A DNA stretch of 64,000 nucleotides from Bacillus sp. FJAT-18017. GTDB lineage: Bacteria > Bacillota > Bacilli > Bacillales > Cytobacillaceae. A program made the position numbers and the translations under genes. Position 1 is the stretch's first letter; every line of letters starts with the position of its first letter. This document shows positions 26,879-33,760 of this stretch, one piece after another. The notes under the pieces were generated by a model that was not told where the DNA came from, did no database searches, and saw nothing but the letters and a program-made list of their open reading frames with translations. Location of the stretch: the NCBI RefSeq assembly GCF_001278805.1, contig NZ_CP012602.1, positions 3,445,501 through 3,509,500 on the forward strand, read 5' to 3'.

Positions 26879-27050
26879 GGTGTATTGGCATCGTTTTGAC
26901 TTCAAATTGCATTCGAAATGTGTCCAATAACAGGTATTGGCATCGTTTTGACCTCAAATTTCATGCGAAATGTATCCAATAGCCGGTATTGGCATCATTT
27001 TGACCTCAAATTTCATACGAAATGTATCCAATAGCCGGTATTGGCATTGT
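26879..27050. repeat. Tandem array A: about 3.3 copies of a 52-bp hairpin unit
   Basis: Units start near 26881, 26933, 26985 and 27037 (period 52). Each runs from TATTGGCATCGTTTTGAC through TTTCATGCGAAATGTATC to CCAATA; the ends TATTGG and CCAATA pair, with AATTTC/GAAAT inside. The first unit is the most diverged. The array fills the space between a doubtful reading frame and the hemerythrin-gene terminator. Confidence 0.9.
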
Positions 27051-27098
27051 TTTGTGATCTGAATACACCCGAAATCAATCAAGGTTGCAGCTCTGAAA

Positions 27099-27135
27099 TT
27101 AAAAAAGGATATACCTTTCGATAGGTACATCCTTT
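27099..27135 (-). terminator. Terminator of the hemerythrin-like gene
   Basis: AAAGGATATACCT (27104-27116) pairs with AGGTACATCCTTT (27123-27135) with one mismatch; TTTTTT follows on the minus strand. Confidence 0.8.
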
Positions 27136-27157
27136 AGTTTCGATAGTATAATCTTAT

Positions 27158-27685
27158 TTAAATTTCCTGAATCCGGCGATGAAGTTCCGCCTTTTCTTCT
27201 TCTGACAGCATCCTCTGCGCCATTGGGAAAAGCACATTTTCTTCCTTGGCAAAATGGTCTGTTAATGTATAGTATGCTTCCTTGATTTGCTTAGCAAGTG
27301 TGTTGATTTCATCAATTGTAAAGTTTACATTTTCAGCCCCGGTAGTGGCGAGATAATTTCCAATCAAGGTTTTGGCACGGTCATGTTCGTATTCCATGAC
27401 TGCAATCGGCCCCGAGGTTCGCCCAATATACGTACCCATCATTTCAAACAGGACACCCTCTTCCCTGTCTGAATGAGGGCCAAGATCCGCAATGAACTCC
27501 TGGGTCTTAACTGTCAGTTCCCTGAAGTTCTCTGTCACATCAACTCCATTTTCAATATGCGTAACCAACTTTAGCAACCCCTCCAGCTGTTCAAGTAAAG
27601 GAGGATGCTCATTTTTCAATTGCTGTAACCCCTCACACAATACGATAGTTCCCATGCCTCCGAAAGAGCTCATACATCCACTCAT
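27158..27685 (-). CDS. Hemerythrin-domain protein
   Basis: 175 residues. A four-helix hemerythrin-like bundle: metal-ligand candidates are His in LKNEHPPLLEQL, HSDREEGVLFE, VMEYEHDRAK and DHFAKEENVLFPMAQ (the HxxxE/HxxxEE pattern). Related proteins bind a di-iron centre and serve in oxygen or nitric-oxide handling or Fe-S repair. The N-terminus has one Cys (MSGCMSSFGG) and a second at about 17 (IVLCEG). AAAGGGG lies 7 bases before the ATG. Monocistronic. Confidence 0.85.
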   Translation of the reverse strand: MSGCMSSFGGMGTIVLCEGLQQLKNEHPPLLEQLEGLLKLVTHIENGVDVTENFRELTVKTQEFIADLGPHSDREEGVLFEMMGTYIGRTSGPIAVMEYEHDRAKTLIGNYLATTGAENVNFTIDEINTLAKQIKEAYYTLTDHFAKEENVLFPMAQRMLSEEEKAELHRRIQEI

Positions 27686-27893
27686 TCTATTTTCCCCTTT
27701 CCAAATAGTGTTTTAATTTATTTTTAGTATAGGAGGATTGGCAATGAATAGTTGTGATGAATGTCACTCGACAGAAAATCGCCACATATTACAAGAGTGA
27801 ATTAAATATTCGAAAAAATTTAACATTTACTTAAACATTTATATAAGGACACGACATATAATTTAGGTAAGACCTTAAAGGGAGGGACAAAGA

Positions 27894-28235
27894 ATGAATT
27901 TTCCATATTATAGAGAGTTTTACCCAACAGCAATGTTGCAAATAGGCCAAAATGATTCAGCTATATTAAGAGACTCCTGCCTTACAAACTCCGGACCTAC
28001 TCATTGGTTGATCGCCTTGCAGGAAGAAAAAATTGAACTTCCGGAGGATTATTGCCACTGGAAAGTTGTTGTTTATACTGCCGATTCAGAAGGCTCCTTT
28101 AATTGGGAGACTCCCTATTATTCATCACCTTTGTTTGATGCAATTGAACCCGCAATTGAACTCGCCCAGCATTACCAACAATGCGGAACGAATGACGAAC
28201 TTTGTTCCCTTGAATTAAATACAAAAATCAGTTAG
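27894..28235 (+). CDS. Hypothetical protein, 113 residues
   Basis: Starts MNFPYYREFYPTAMLQIGQND and contains HWKVVVYTADSEGSFNWETPYY and a C-terminal helix with four Cys in all. GGGAGGG lies ahead of the ATG and TATAAT at 27857-27862 gives a plausible promoter. No signal peptide or membrane segment. I do not recognise a family; the good start context and ordinary composition make it a likely real gene. It is followed by tandem array C. Confidence 0.65.
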   Translation: MNFPYYREFYPTAMLQIGQNDSAILRDSCLTNSGPTHWLIALQEEKIELPEDYCHWKVVVYTADSEGSFNWETPYYSSPLFDAIEPAIELAQHYQQCGTNDELCSLELNTKIS

Positions 28236-28383
28236 CCCTCTGGCACGTTCCCCTTAAAGCTTCACCTCTTTTTAACCTCAATTGTGAATTCCTATACATA
28301 GCGTGTGAATAGTGGAATATAAACACACCTACCTTTTACTCTTTTTATATGATCATTAATAAGGGCTGTTTGGTTCGAGGAAG

Positions 28384-28570
28384 CTTTTTGCTAATGGATC
28401 TTCAAGTGCTTTTATTGAAGACCACACTGACCATTTTTTGCTCATAGAGTCTTCAAGACCTTTTATTGACGACCCTGTAAATAATTTTTTGCTCATAAGG
28501 TCTTCAAGGATCCTTATTGAAGACCGCACCAACCATTTTTTGTTCGTAGGGTCTTCAAGATCCTCTTCCA
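28384..28570. repeat. Tandem array C: 3.6 copies of a 51-bp hairpin unit
   Basis: TCTTCAAG recurs at 28399, 28450, 28501 and 28552, an exact 51-base period. Each unit has GGTCTTCAA paired with TTGAAGACC across about 9 bases, then a spacer with ATTTTTTGCTCATA. Because 51 is a multiple of three, a minus-strand frame reads through with a 17-residue repeat (KKWLVRSSIRILEDLMS), but it has no start signal and crosses the fixX terminator, so I treat it as non-coding. Confidence 0.9.
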
Positions 28571-28576
28571 ATGCGA

Positions 28577-28608
28577 AAAACAAAAAGCTGCCCCTCGGAC
28601 AGCTTTTT
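28577..28608 (-). terminator. Terminator of fixABCX
   Basis: AAAAAGCTG (28582-28590) pairs with CAGCTTTTT (28600-28608); on the minus strand TTTTTGTTTTTC follows. Confidence 0.85.
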
Positions 28609-28636
28609 GTCTTATTTTTCGGAGGATTCAACAGAA

Positions 28637-28921
28637 TTACGCCAGTCTAAAGACGATTCCGTGTCCTCCCTTAGGATATTCCCATTTGATATTCTGGTGT
28701 GGGCAGCCAATCCGGCAGCTTCCGCATTCATGGCAGCCTTCATAGCCGACCTGCATACGTGTTCCTTCCCACTTGTAGACTTCGGCAGGGCAGAATACTG
28801 TGCACAGTTTGTCAGGGCATTTAGTCGAGCAAATGTCTGTATCCAAAACAGTCAAATGAGATTTTGTATCACATTTGAAACGAAGCAGATATTGTTTTTC
28901 TTCGAGGGTTTTAGTGGACAT
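28637..28921 (-). CDS. fixX: Ferredoxin-like protein FixX
   Basis: 94 residues. Fe-S ligands are in CSTKCPDKLCTVFCPAEVY and CHECGSCRIGCPH. FixX is the ferredoxin-like subunit that works with FixC in the membrane-facing half of the FixABCX complex. The ATG overlaps the fixC stop by one base (TAATG), with GGCGGTGA ahead. A strong terminator follows, so it is the last gene of the operon. Confidence 0.92.
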   Translation of the reverse strand: MSTKTLEEKQYLLRFKCDTKSHLTVLDTDICSTKCPDKLCTVFCPAEVYKWEGTRMQVGYEGCHECGSCRIGCPHQNIKWEYPKGGHGIVFRLA

Positions 28922-30216
28922 TATTTCACCGCCTTCCATGCGCGATAGACATCCTGAAGCACCTTAAAGGTACCTCGTTCACTGGTAATGCTCTTCACGA
29001 TCTCTTTTTGCTTGTCACGTTTAGGAGTGCCATCAACCGTAAAGAATTTGCTCATGGCCTGATTCATCATCGGTACATATTCCTTGAAATATTGCGGGTA
29101 TTTCTCAAATGTATGCGCCGCATCCTTGTACTTTTCCAGATCCTTCATAATAAAGCTTCCGTATAAAGCATCACGATAGCTGTTCAGGCTTGCCTGGCTA
29201 TAATTGCCACGGGCTTTCGCCTGGATAATTGCCTCAGCAGCCAGCTTACCGGAATACATCGCCATATTCGAACCTTCACGGTGAATTGCATTGACCAGCT
29301 GAGCTGCATCTCCTACAACAACCACTCCATTGCCAACAACCTTAGGAACAGAACGGAAGCCGCCTTCCGGAATCAAGTGCGCGAGGTATTCTGCCGACTC
29401 TCCACCTTCAAGCATAGGCTTGACCATCGGGTGAGTCTTTAAATAATCCAAAAGATCATACGGTTTTAATTTTGCTTTTATCATGCTTGATAAAGTAGTC
29501 CCCACGCCTATGTTGAGGCTATCCTTATTTGTATACAAGAATGCCGTTCCAAGGTTACCTTTGGTTGAGTCACCAAAGATTTCAATTGTACATCCATGGT
29601 TCCCTTCAAGATTAAAGCGGTCGTTAATTTTTTCTTTTGGAAGATTGATAACTTCCATGACGGTCAAGGCCACTTCGTCCGGGCGGAATTCTTTGTGGAA
29701 ACCAAGCTGTTTGCCGAGCAGTGAGTTAACTCCATCGGCCAGGACAACTACGTCCGCGTAAACATCCCCATCCGGTCTGTCCGTGCGTACTCCGACAACT
29801 TTCCCATTTTCCACAATACACTCAGTTACTACTGTTTCATTGATGAGCAATGCTCCCTGCTCGACCGCCTTTTGAGCAAACCATTGGTCAAATTGGGCAC
29901 GAAGGACCGTGAAATTGTTGTAAGGCTCCTGGGCCCATTCTAAGCCCTTATAGCCAAAAGATACCACCGATTCCTTATCCATCATCCAAAATCTTTGTTC
30001 AACGACAGGGCGCTCAAGCGGGGCTTCCTTCCAGAAATCAGGAATAAGTTCCTCCGTCTGTTTTCTATACAATACGCCGCCCATAACATTCTTTGCTCCA
30101 GGATATTCGCCTCGTTCAATCAGTAACACATTAAGGCCATTTTTGGCGCAGACTAAGGCACATGCGGTACCCGCAGGACCTGCACCGACAACTATTACGT
30201 CAAACTTTTCAGGCAT
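28921..30216 (-). CDS. fixC: FAD-dependent oxidoreductase FixC (ETF:quinone oxidoreductase type)
   Basis: 431 residues. FAD-binding DVIVVGAGPAGTACALVCAK at the N-terminus, VLADGVNSLLGKQLG in the middle and VVVGDAAQLVNAIHREGSNMAMYSG near 300. It resembles ETF-ubiquinone oxidoreductases and hands electrons from FixAB to quinone. I take the ATG at 30216 (GGTGA 8 bases ahead); it overlaps fixB by eight bases. A GTG 12 bases upstream is an alternative. Confidence 0.92.
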   Translation of the reverse strand: MPEKFDVIVVGAGPAGTACALVCAKNGLNVLLIERGEYPGAKNVMGGVLYRKQTEELIPDFWKEAPLERPVVEQRFWMMDKESVVSFGYKGLEWAQEPYNNFTVLRAQFDQWFAQKAVEQGALLINETVVTECIVENGKVVGVRTDRPDGDVYADVVVLADGVNSLLGKQLGFHKEFRPDEVALTVMEVINLPKEKINDRFNLEGNHGCTIEIFGDSTKGNLGTAFLYTNKDSLNIGVGTTLSSMIKAKLKPYDLLDYLKTHPMVKPMLEGGESAEYLAHLIPEGGFRSVPKVVGNGVVVVGDAAQLVNAIHREGSNMAMYSGKLAAEAIIQAKARGNYSQASLNSYRDALYGSFIMKDLEKYKDAAHTFEKYPQYFKEYVPMMNQAMSKFFTVDGTPKRDKQKEIVKSITSERGTFKVLQDVYRAWKAVK

Positions 30217-31240
30217 AACTGATTTCACCGCCCTTTTGATTCCGGATCTGTTTAAATTGTTCAGTTAATTTAGGTACGATTTCAAGCGCATCCCCTACAA
30301 TCCCATAGGTGGCTACATCAAAAATCGGCGCATTCGGGTCCTTGTTGATTGCGATGATAAACTCTGAATTTTTCATGCCAACAACGTGCTGGATTGCCCC
30401 TGACACCCCGATGGCAAAATAAATCTTAGGTGTAACGGTTTCCCCGGTTTGTCCTATCTGAAGTGAATGCGGCAGCCAGCCGGCTTCCACAACATCCCTG
30501 GTTCCCCCGACGGTAGCGCCAATGGTTTCTGCAAGATCGTAAAGCATCTGGAAGTTTTGGAAATCTCCAAGTCCTTTGCCGCCACAAACAATAACATGGG
30601 CATCTGCAAGGTTTGCAGTATTTGTTATGTCATTCACAATTTTAAGCACTTTTGTACGCATGTCTTCTTCAGAAAGGTCAATACTTTCCTCTATGATTCT
30701 GCCTGGCCTTGATGTATCAGGCTCAAGTGCTTTCATTACCTTTGGTCTTACGGTTGCCATTTGCGGCCGGTGCTTTTTACAAAGAATGGTGGCCATTATA
30801 TTTCCGCCAAATGCCGGCCGGCTTGCTTCAAGAAGCCTGCTTGATACATCGGCATCGAGCATTGTCGTATCGGCTGTCAGGCCGGTATTAAGGTCGGTTG
30901 CCACCGCGCTTGCCAGATCCTTCCCATTTGGAGTAGCCCCATACAGGAATATCTCGGGCTTATATTTTTCAGCAAGCATAATTACGACCTTCATAAACGA
31001 TTCAGTCCGGTAATGCTTTAAAACAGGGTGGTCGATAACATATACTTCATCAGCGCCGTAAGCAATAACGGTTGATGAAAGCTGCTTAACCTTTTCCCCA
31101 AGCAACACCCCGGCAAGTGGGACCTCAAGCTTATCAGCAAGCTGTCTGCCTGCTCCAAGCAGTTCAAGTGAAACCCCTTCAATTTTCCCATCTGTCGCTT
31201 CTATAAAAACCCATACTCCTCTGTAATCATCCAAATTCAT
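30209..31240 (-). CDS. fixB: Electron transfer flavoprotein alpha subunit FixB
   Basis: 343 residues. The C-terminal FAD domain shows GGKGLGDFQNFQMLYDLA, GGTRDVVEAGWLPHSLQIGQTG, YFAIGVSGAIQHVVGM and NKDPNAPIFDVATYGIVGD, all standard ETF-alpha motifs. It pairs with FixA. AGGAGG precedes the ATG. fixA ends 31 bases upstream and fixC overlaps its end, so the four genes form one operon. Confidence 0.94.
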   Translation of the reverse strand: MNLDDYRGVWVFIEATDGKIEGVSLELLGAGRQLADKLEVPLAGVLLGEKVKQLSSTVIAYGADEVYVIDHPVLKHYRTESFMKVVIMLAEKYKPEIFLYGATPNGKDLASAVATDLNTGLTADTTMLDADVSSRLLEASRPAFGGNIMATILCKKHRPQMATVRPKVMKALEPDTSRPGRIIEESIDLSEEDMRTKVLKIVNDITNTANLADAHVIVCGGKGLGDFQNFQMLYDLAETIGATVGGTRDVVEAGWLPHSLQIGQTGETVTPKIYFAIGVSGAIQHVVGMKNSEFIIAINKDPNAPIFDVATYGIVGDALEIVPKLTEQFKQIRNQKGGEISYA

Positions 31241-31271
31241 TTCGATCCTCCTATCCTCATAGAACAGTTGT

Positions 31272-32096
31272 TTAGTTTGCTGAATTAGGCTGTAAAAGTT
31301 CTTTTTTCTCCATTAGGAGGCTTATAAGTTCGCTTACCTGCTGATCAGGTGTTCCTTCAATCCTCTTGCCGCCCTCTGGCTTAGGAGGAGAAAACATCTT
31401 TCCAACAATCGTTGGTGAACCTTTTAGGCCTAACTGGGTCCGATCTACATCATCGAAATCACTGACTGCCCAGATTACAGGTTCATACCTTACAGCTCTT
31501 ATCATATTAGGAAGCGGAGAATATTCGATTTCATTAATTTCCTTTTCTACTGTCAACAGGCATGGAAGCTGGGCTTGGATTAATTCATGCCCTTTTGTTT
31601 GCTTCCTCTTAATTAGGATTGTTTTCTCAGGTATATTGACCTCTGGGACTTCAATAACATTCGTAACCGGTGGAATATCCAGTCTCCTTGCAATCCCTGG
31701 ACCTACCTGGCCGGTGTCACCATCAATTGCATGCTTGCCACAAATAACAAGATCGATAGGAAGTTCTTTACTAATCTTCTCAAGTGCTTTAGATAAGGCA
31801 TAGCTTGTAGCAAGCGTATCCGCCCCTGCAAATGCCCGATCTGTTATCAAATAGCCTCTGTCAGCACCAATTTCTATACTTCGTTTAATGACTGCAGTTG
31901 CCTGCGGCGGCCCCATCGATAGCACCGAAATTGTCCCCCCGGTCAATTCCCTGATTTTGACCGCTTCCTGGACCGCATGGGCATCGTATGGATTTAGAAT
32001 AGCTGGTGCGCTGCGGCGATCAAGTGTGTTCGTCTTAGGGTTGATTTTAATGATTTTAGTATCTGGCACTTGTTTTACACAAACAACAATATGCAT
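31272..32096 (-). CDS. fixA: Electron transfer flavoprotein beta subunit FixA
   Basis: 274 residues. MHIVVCVKQVPDTKIIKINP, NPYDAHAVQEAVKIRE and GADRGYLITDRAFAGADTLA are characteristic; the last segment resembles the part of bifurcating EtfB proteins that holds the extra FAD. CGKHAIDGDTGQVGPGIA follows. The ATG at 32096 follows GGGAGTAT. A full-match cre box stands 24 bases upstream of the ATG. Bifurcating ability is inferred from the presence of FixC and FixX. Confidence 0.93.
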   Translation of the reverse strand: MHIVVCVKQVPDTKIIKINPKTNTLDRRSAPAILNPYDAHAVQEAVKIRELTGGTISVLSMGPPQATAVIKRSIEIGADRGYLITDRAFAGADTLATSYALSKALEKISKELPIDLVICGKHAIDGDTGQVGPGIARRLDIPPVTNVIEVPEVNIPEKTILIKRKQTKGHELIQAQLPCLLTVEKEINEIEYSPLPNMIRAVRYEPVIWAVSDFDDVDRTQLGLKGSPTIVGKMFSPPKPEGGKRIEGTPDQQVSELISLLMEKKELLQPNSAN

Positions 32097-32519
32097 ATAC
32101 TCCCTTCCCTTCACAAAGAATGAAAACGTTTTCTTTTTCTTTAAAATTAAAATGCATGTATTACGATATATGTGACGTAAAACAAGCATAGTACTAACCA
32201 ATGAACTGAAAGCTGGAATTCTGTGATGGTTCAGTAAAGAAGGTTGTGTAGGTTTGAACATGATGTAGTAGTAAAAAATCTAAAAGCAAAACAAGTGGCG
32301 GGAAAAAACATAGACAAAAAGAATTTTGCCGATACTATTACTATAAAAAATATTCAAATATTAACAATGATATATGTCACAGTAAAACCCAGTTATTAAT
32401 AATTTTTATGTGGGTAAGGTTCAAAATAGGTTTTTTATTTTTTATTTTTTTCAGGGGGCTTAGAACAAATCAAAAGGACCCTGCATCTATTGCAGCGCCC
32501 CTAACCACTATATTTAATT
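32097..32519. other. fixA upstream region
   Basis: About 420 AT-rich bases. It contains the cre box at 32120-32134, a possible promoter (TTGTTT near 32184-32189 and TAATAC near 32162-32167 on the minus strand, low confidence) and, at 32477-32506, a weak CTGCA/TGCAG stem with TTTTG that may end the Spo0E-like gene. Confidence 0.45.
32120..32134. promoter_or_regulatory. CcpA cre box of fixABCX
   Basis: ATGAAAACGTTTTCT fits every position of the cre consensus WTGNAANCGNWWNCW and is itself palindromic. It lies between the likely promoter and the fixA ATG, where CcpA binding would block transcription. Confidence 0.85.
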
Positions 32520-32789
32520 TTACAACTCATTTTGTTTAGTAAGTCTGGCGGAAAGAACAAAGCCTATTTCCTGATTCCAGCTTCCTGTTATGTCTCCAAA
32601 TATTTGCCCAGGGTTTTGCATTCTGTTTCTAACCTTTTGATAAGCTACAATCAGTTCATCAAGTTCCTGGCTATATCGAATTGTATTTTCACTAGTGAAA
32701 CCGCTTAAATTCGCCGATTCAATCATCAATTGTCGTTTAGCCTGTATTTCTCCCATCATCGTTTCAGGCTGCCAGCTCTGATCTAACAC
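32520..32789 (-). CDS. Spo0E-like aspartyl-phosphate phosphatase
   Basis: 89 residues. The central helix pair carries the family signature: IQAKRQLMIESANLSGFTS followed by IRYSQELDELIVAYQKV, with SQELD intact. Family members dephosphorylate Spo0A-P and so hold back sporulation. The N-terminal extension and C-terminal tail are longer than in short Spo0E proteins. GGAGGAAGG precedes two starts: I use the GTG at 32789; the TTG at 32795 is too close. It lies between the fix operon and the ArsR-type regulator, on the same strand. Confidence 0.85.
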   Translation of the reverse strand: MLDQSWQPETMMGEIQAKRQLMIESANLSGFTSENTIRYSQELDELIVAYQKVRNRMQNPGQIFGDITGSWNQEIGFVLSARLTKQNEL

Positions 32790-33027
32790 GTTCAACCTTC
32801 CTCCAATTACTGCTTATTTCTATTAGAGCTGCATATTAATTATGCAACACTTAAAAAATTATGCCAGCGATTTGGAACAAAGTAAATAGAATCGCAAAAC
32901 AAGACAAAACAATCTCTTTTTCGCTTTAAAACGACAATGGTTCATAACTGTTTTTTTATATTAAGGACTCAAAGAGAAAGGTAAAATTGGAAATATCAAC
33001 CAAATGAATTTAGTTTATGGAAGCCCT

Positions 33028-33606
33028 CTATTTAGCCCACATTTCCTCTGGATTTAATTCGTAAATACTGTTTTCCCTGAACATATAATGGTTTATGATA
33101 AATTCCCGCCTGATTGTGGCAAAGTCTTCGTGAAATTTCTTTATATATTCATTCAGTTCTTTTTCCTCGTATTTACGGCCTTTTTCCAGACCCTTGACGA
33201 TATGCTCAAACACATACAATTTCTTTTTCCGCTGAGCTGGAATGCTTTTCAACTTTCCTTCCTTGGTGAAGAAGTTGTTGATTACTTTCTGTTTTTCAAT
33301 ACTCGTATCGACCATTTTGACCTGTTCCTCCCCTCTCTTCTCCAAAAGCTGTGACAAAACCTGCGCCTGCTGCTTGATCATGGATTCATTTAAATAAAAA
33401 TAAATAGTATTTTTATCCCGCCGTTCTTTGACAATCCCGACTTCACGAAGCTTTTTCAAATGGTGTGTAATAGTAGGGGGAGTAAGTCCCAGCTTTCCAG
33501 CGATCGCCTGACCATGCAGCGGCCCACTAGAAAGAAGTACTGTAATTCTGATACGGGTAGGGTCACCCATCGTTTTATAAAACGAAACAATCCGGTCCAA
33601 TTGCAT
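33028..33606 (-). CDS. ArsR-type winged-helix regulator with DUF2087 domain
   Basis: 192 residues. Residues 1-85 form an ArsR HTH: MGDPTRIRITVLL, GLTPPTITHHLKKLREVGIV and KNTIYFYLN. The C-terminal part (about 105-180, KSIPAQRKKKLYVFEHIVKG and IRREFIINHYMF) matches DUF2087, a domain often attached to HTH proteins, whose ligand is unknown. It lacks the CxC metal site of ArsR/SmtB, so it is unlikely to be a simple metal sensor. It lies just downstream of the ferredoxin oxidoreductase genes and upstream of fixABCX and may control one or both. Confidence 0.85.
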   Translation of the reverse strand: MQLDRIVSFYKTMGDPTRIRITVLLSSGPLHGQAIAGKLGLTPPTITHHLKKLREVGIVKERRDKNTIYFYLNESMIKQQAQVLSQLLEKRGEEQVKMVDTSIEKQKVINNFFTKEGKLKSIPAQRKKKLYVFEHIVKGLEKGRKYEEKELNEYIKKFHEDFATIRREFIINHYMFRENSIYELNPEEMWAK

Positions 33607-33633
33607 AGTATTCAGCCACCTAATTTTATATTC

Positions 33634-33645
33634 ATCTAATTAGAT
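33634..33645. promoter_or_regulatory. Palindrome upstream of the ArsR-DUF2087 gene
   Basis: ATCTAATTAGAT is a perfect 12-bp palindrome, and a related TCAAATTAGA follows at 33651-33660. This is 28 bases ahead of the ATG, where an autoregulatory operator would be expected. Confidence 0.4.
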
Positions 33646-33714
33646 TTATATCAAATTAGAGTTTAAGTGTCAATATTATTACAAAATACATTCCTAGGTT
33701 TTTGAAGCAAAAAG

Positions 33715-33742
33715 AAAAAGCGGGCCACATGGCCAGCTTTTT
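33715..33742. terminator. Terminator of the ferredoxin oxidoreductase operon
   Basis: AAAAAGC-GGCC and GGCC-GCTTTTT form a stem with one mismatch and A/T tails on both sides; it lies 19 bases after the alpha-beta gene. Confidence 0.8.
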
Positions 33743-33760
33743 CGAATCGAACTTGTATAT

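Noticed and set aside
26879..27050. Tandem repeats as a CRISPR array
   Set aside because: The whole 52-base unit is repeated, with no unique spacers, and no cas genes are present. The same holds for the arrays at 28384 and 38507.
28356..28631. Minus-strand protein with 17-residue repeats
   Set aside because: It arises from the 51-base hairpin period, has no ribosome binding site and runs through the fixX terminator.
28637..32096. Nitrogen fixation cluster
   Set aside because: Only fixABCX is present; no nif genes or NifA-type sites are visible in the window.
32097..32519. Sigma-54 promoter for fixABCX
   Set aside because: No TGGCAC-N5-TTGC element could be found here or upstream of the gamma-delta gene, and no enhancer-binding regulator is nearby.
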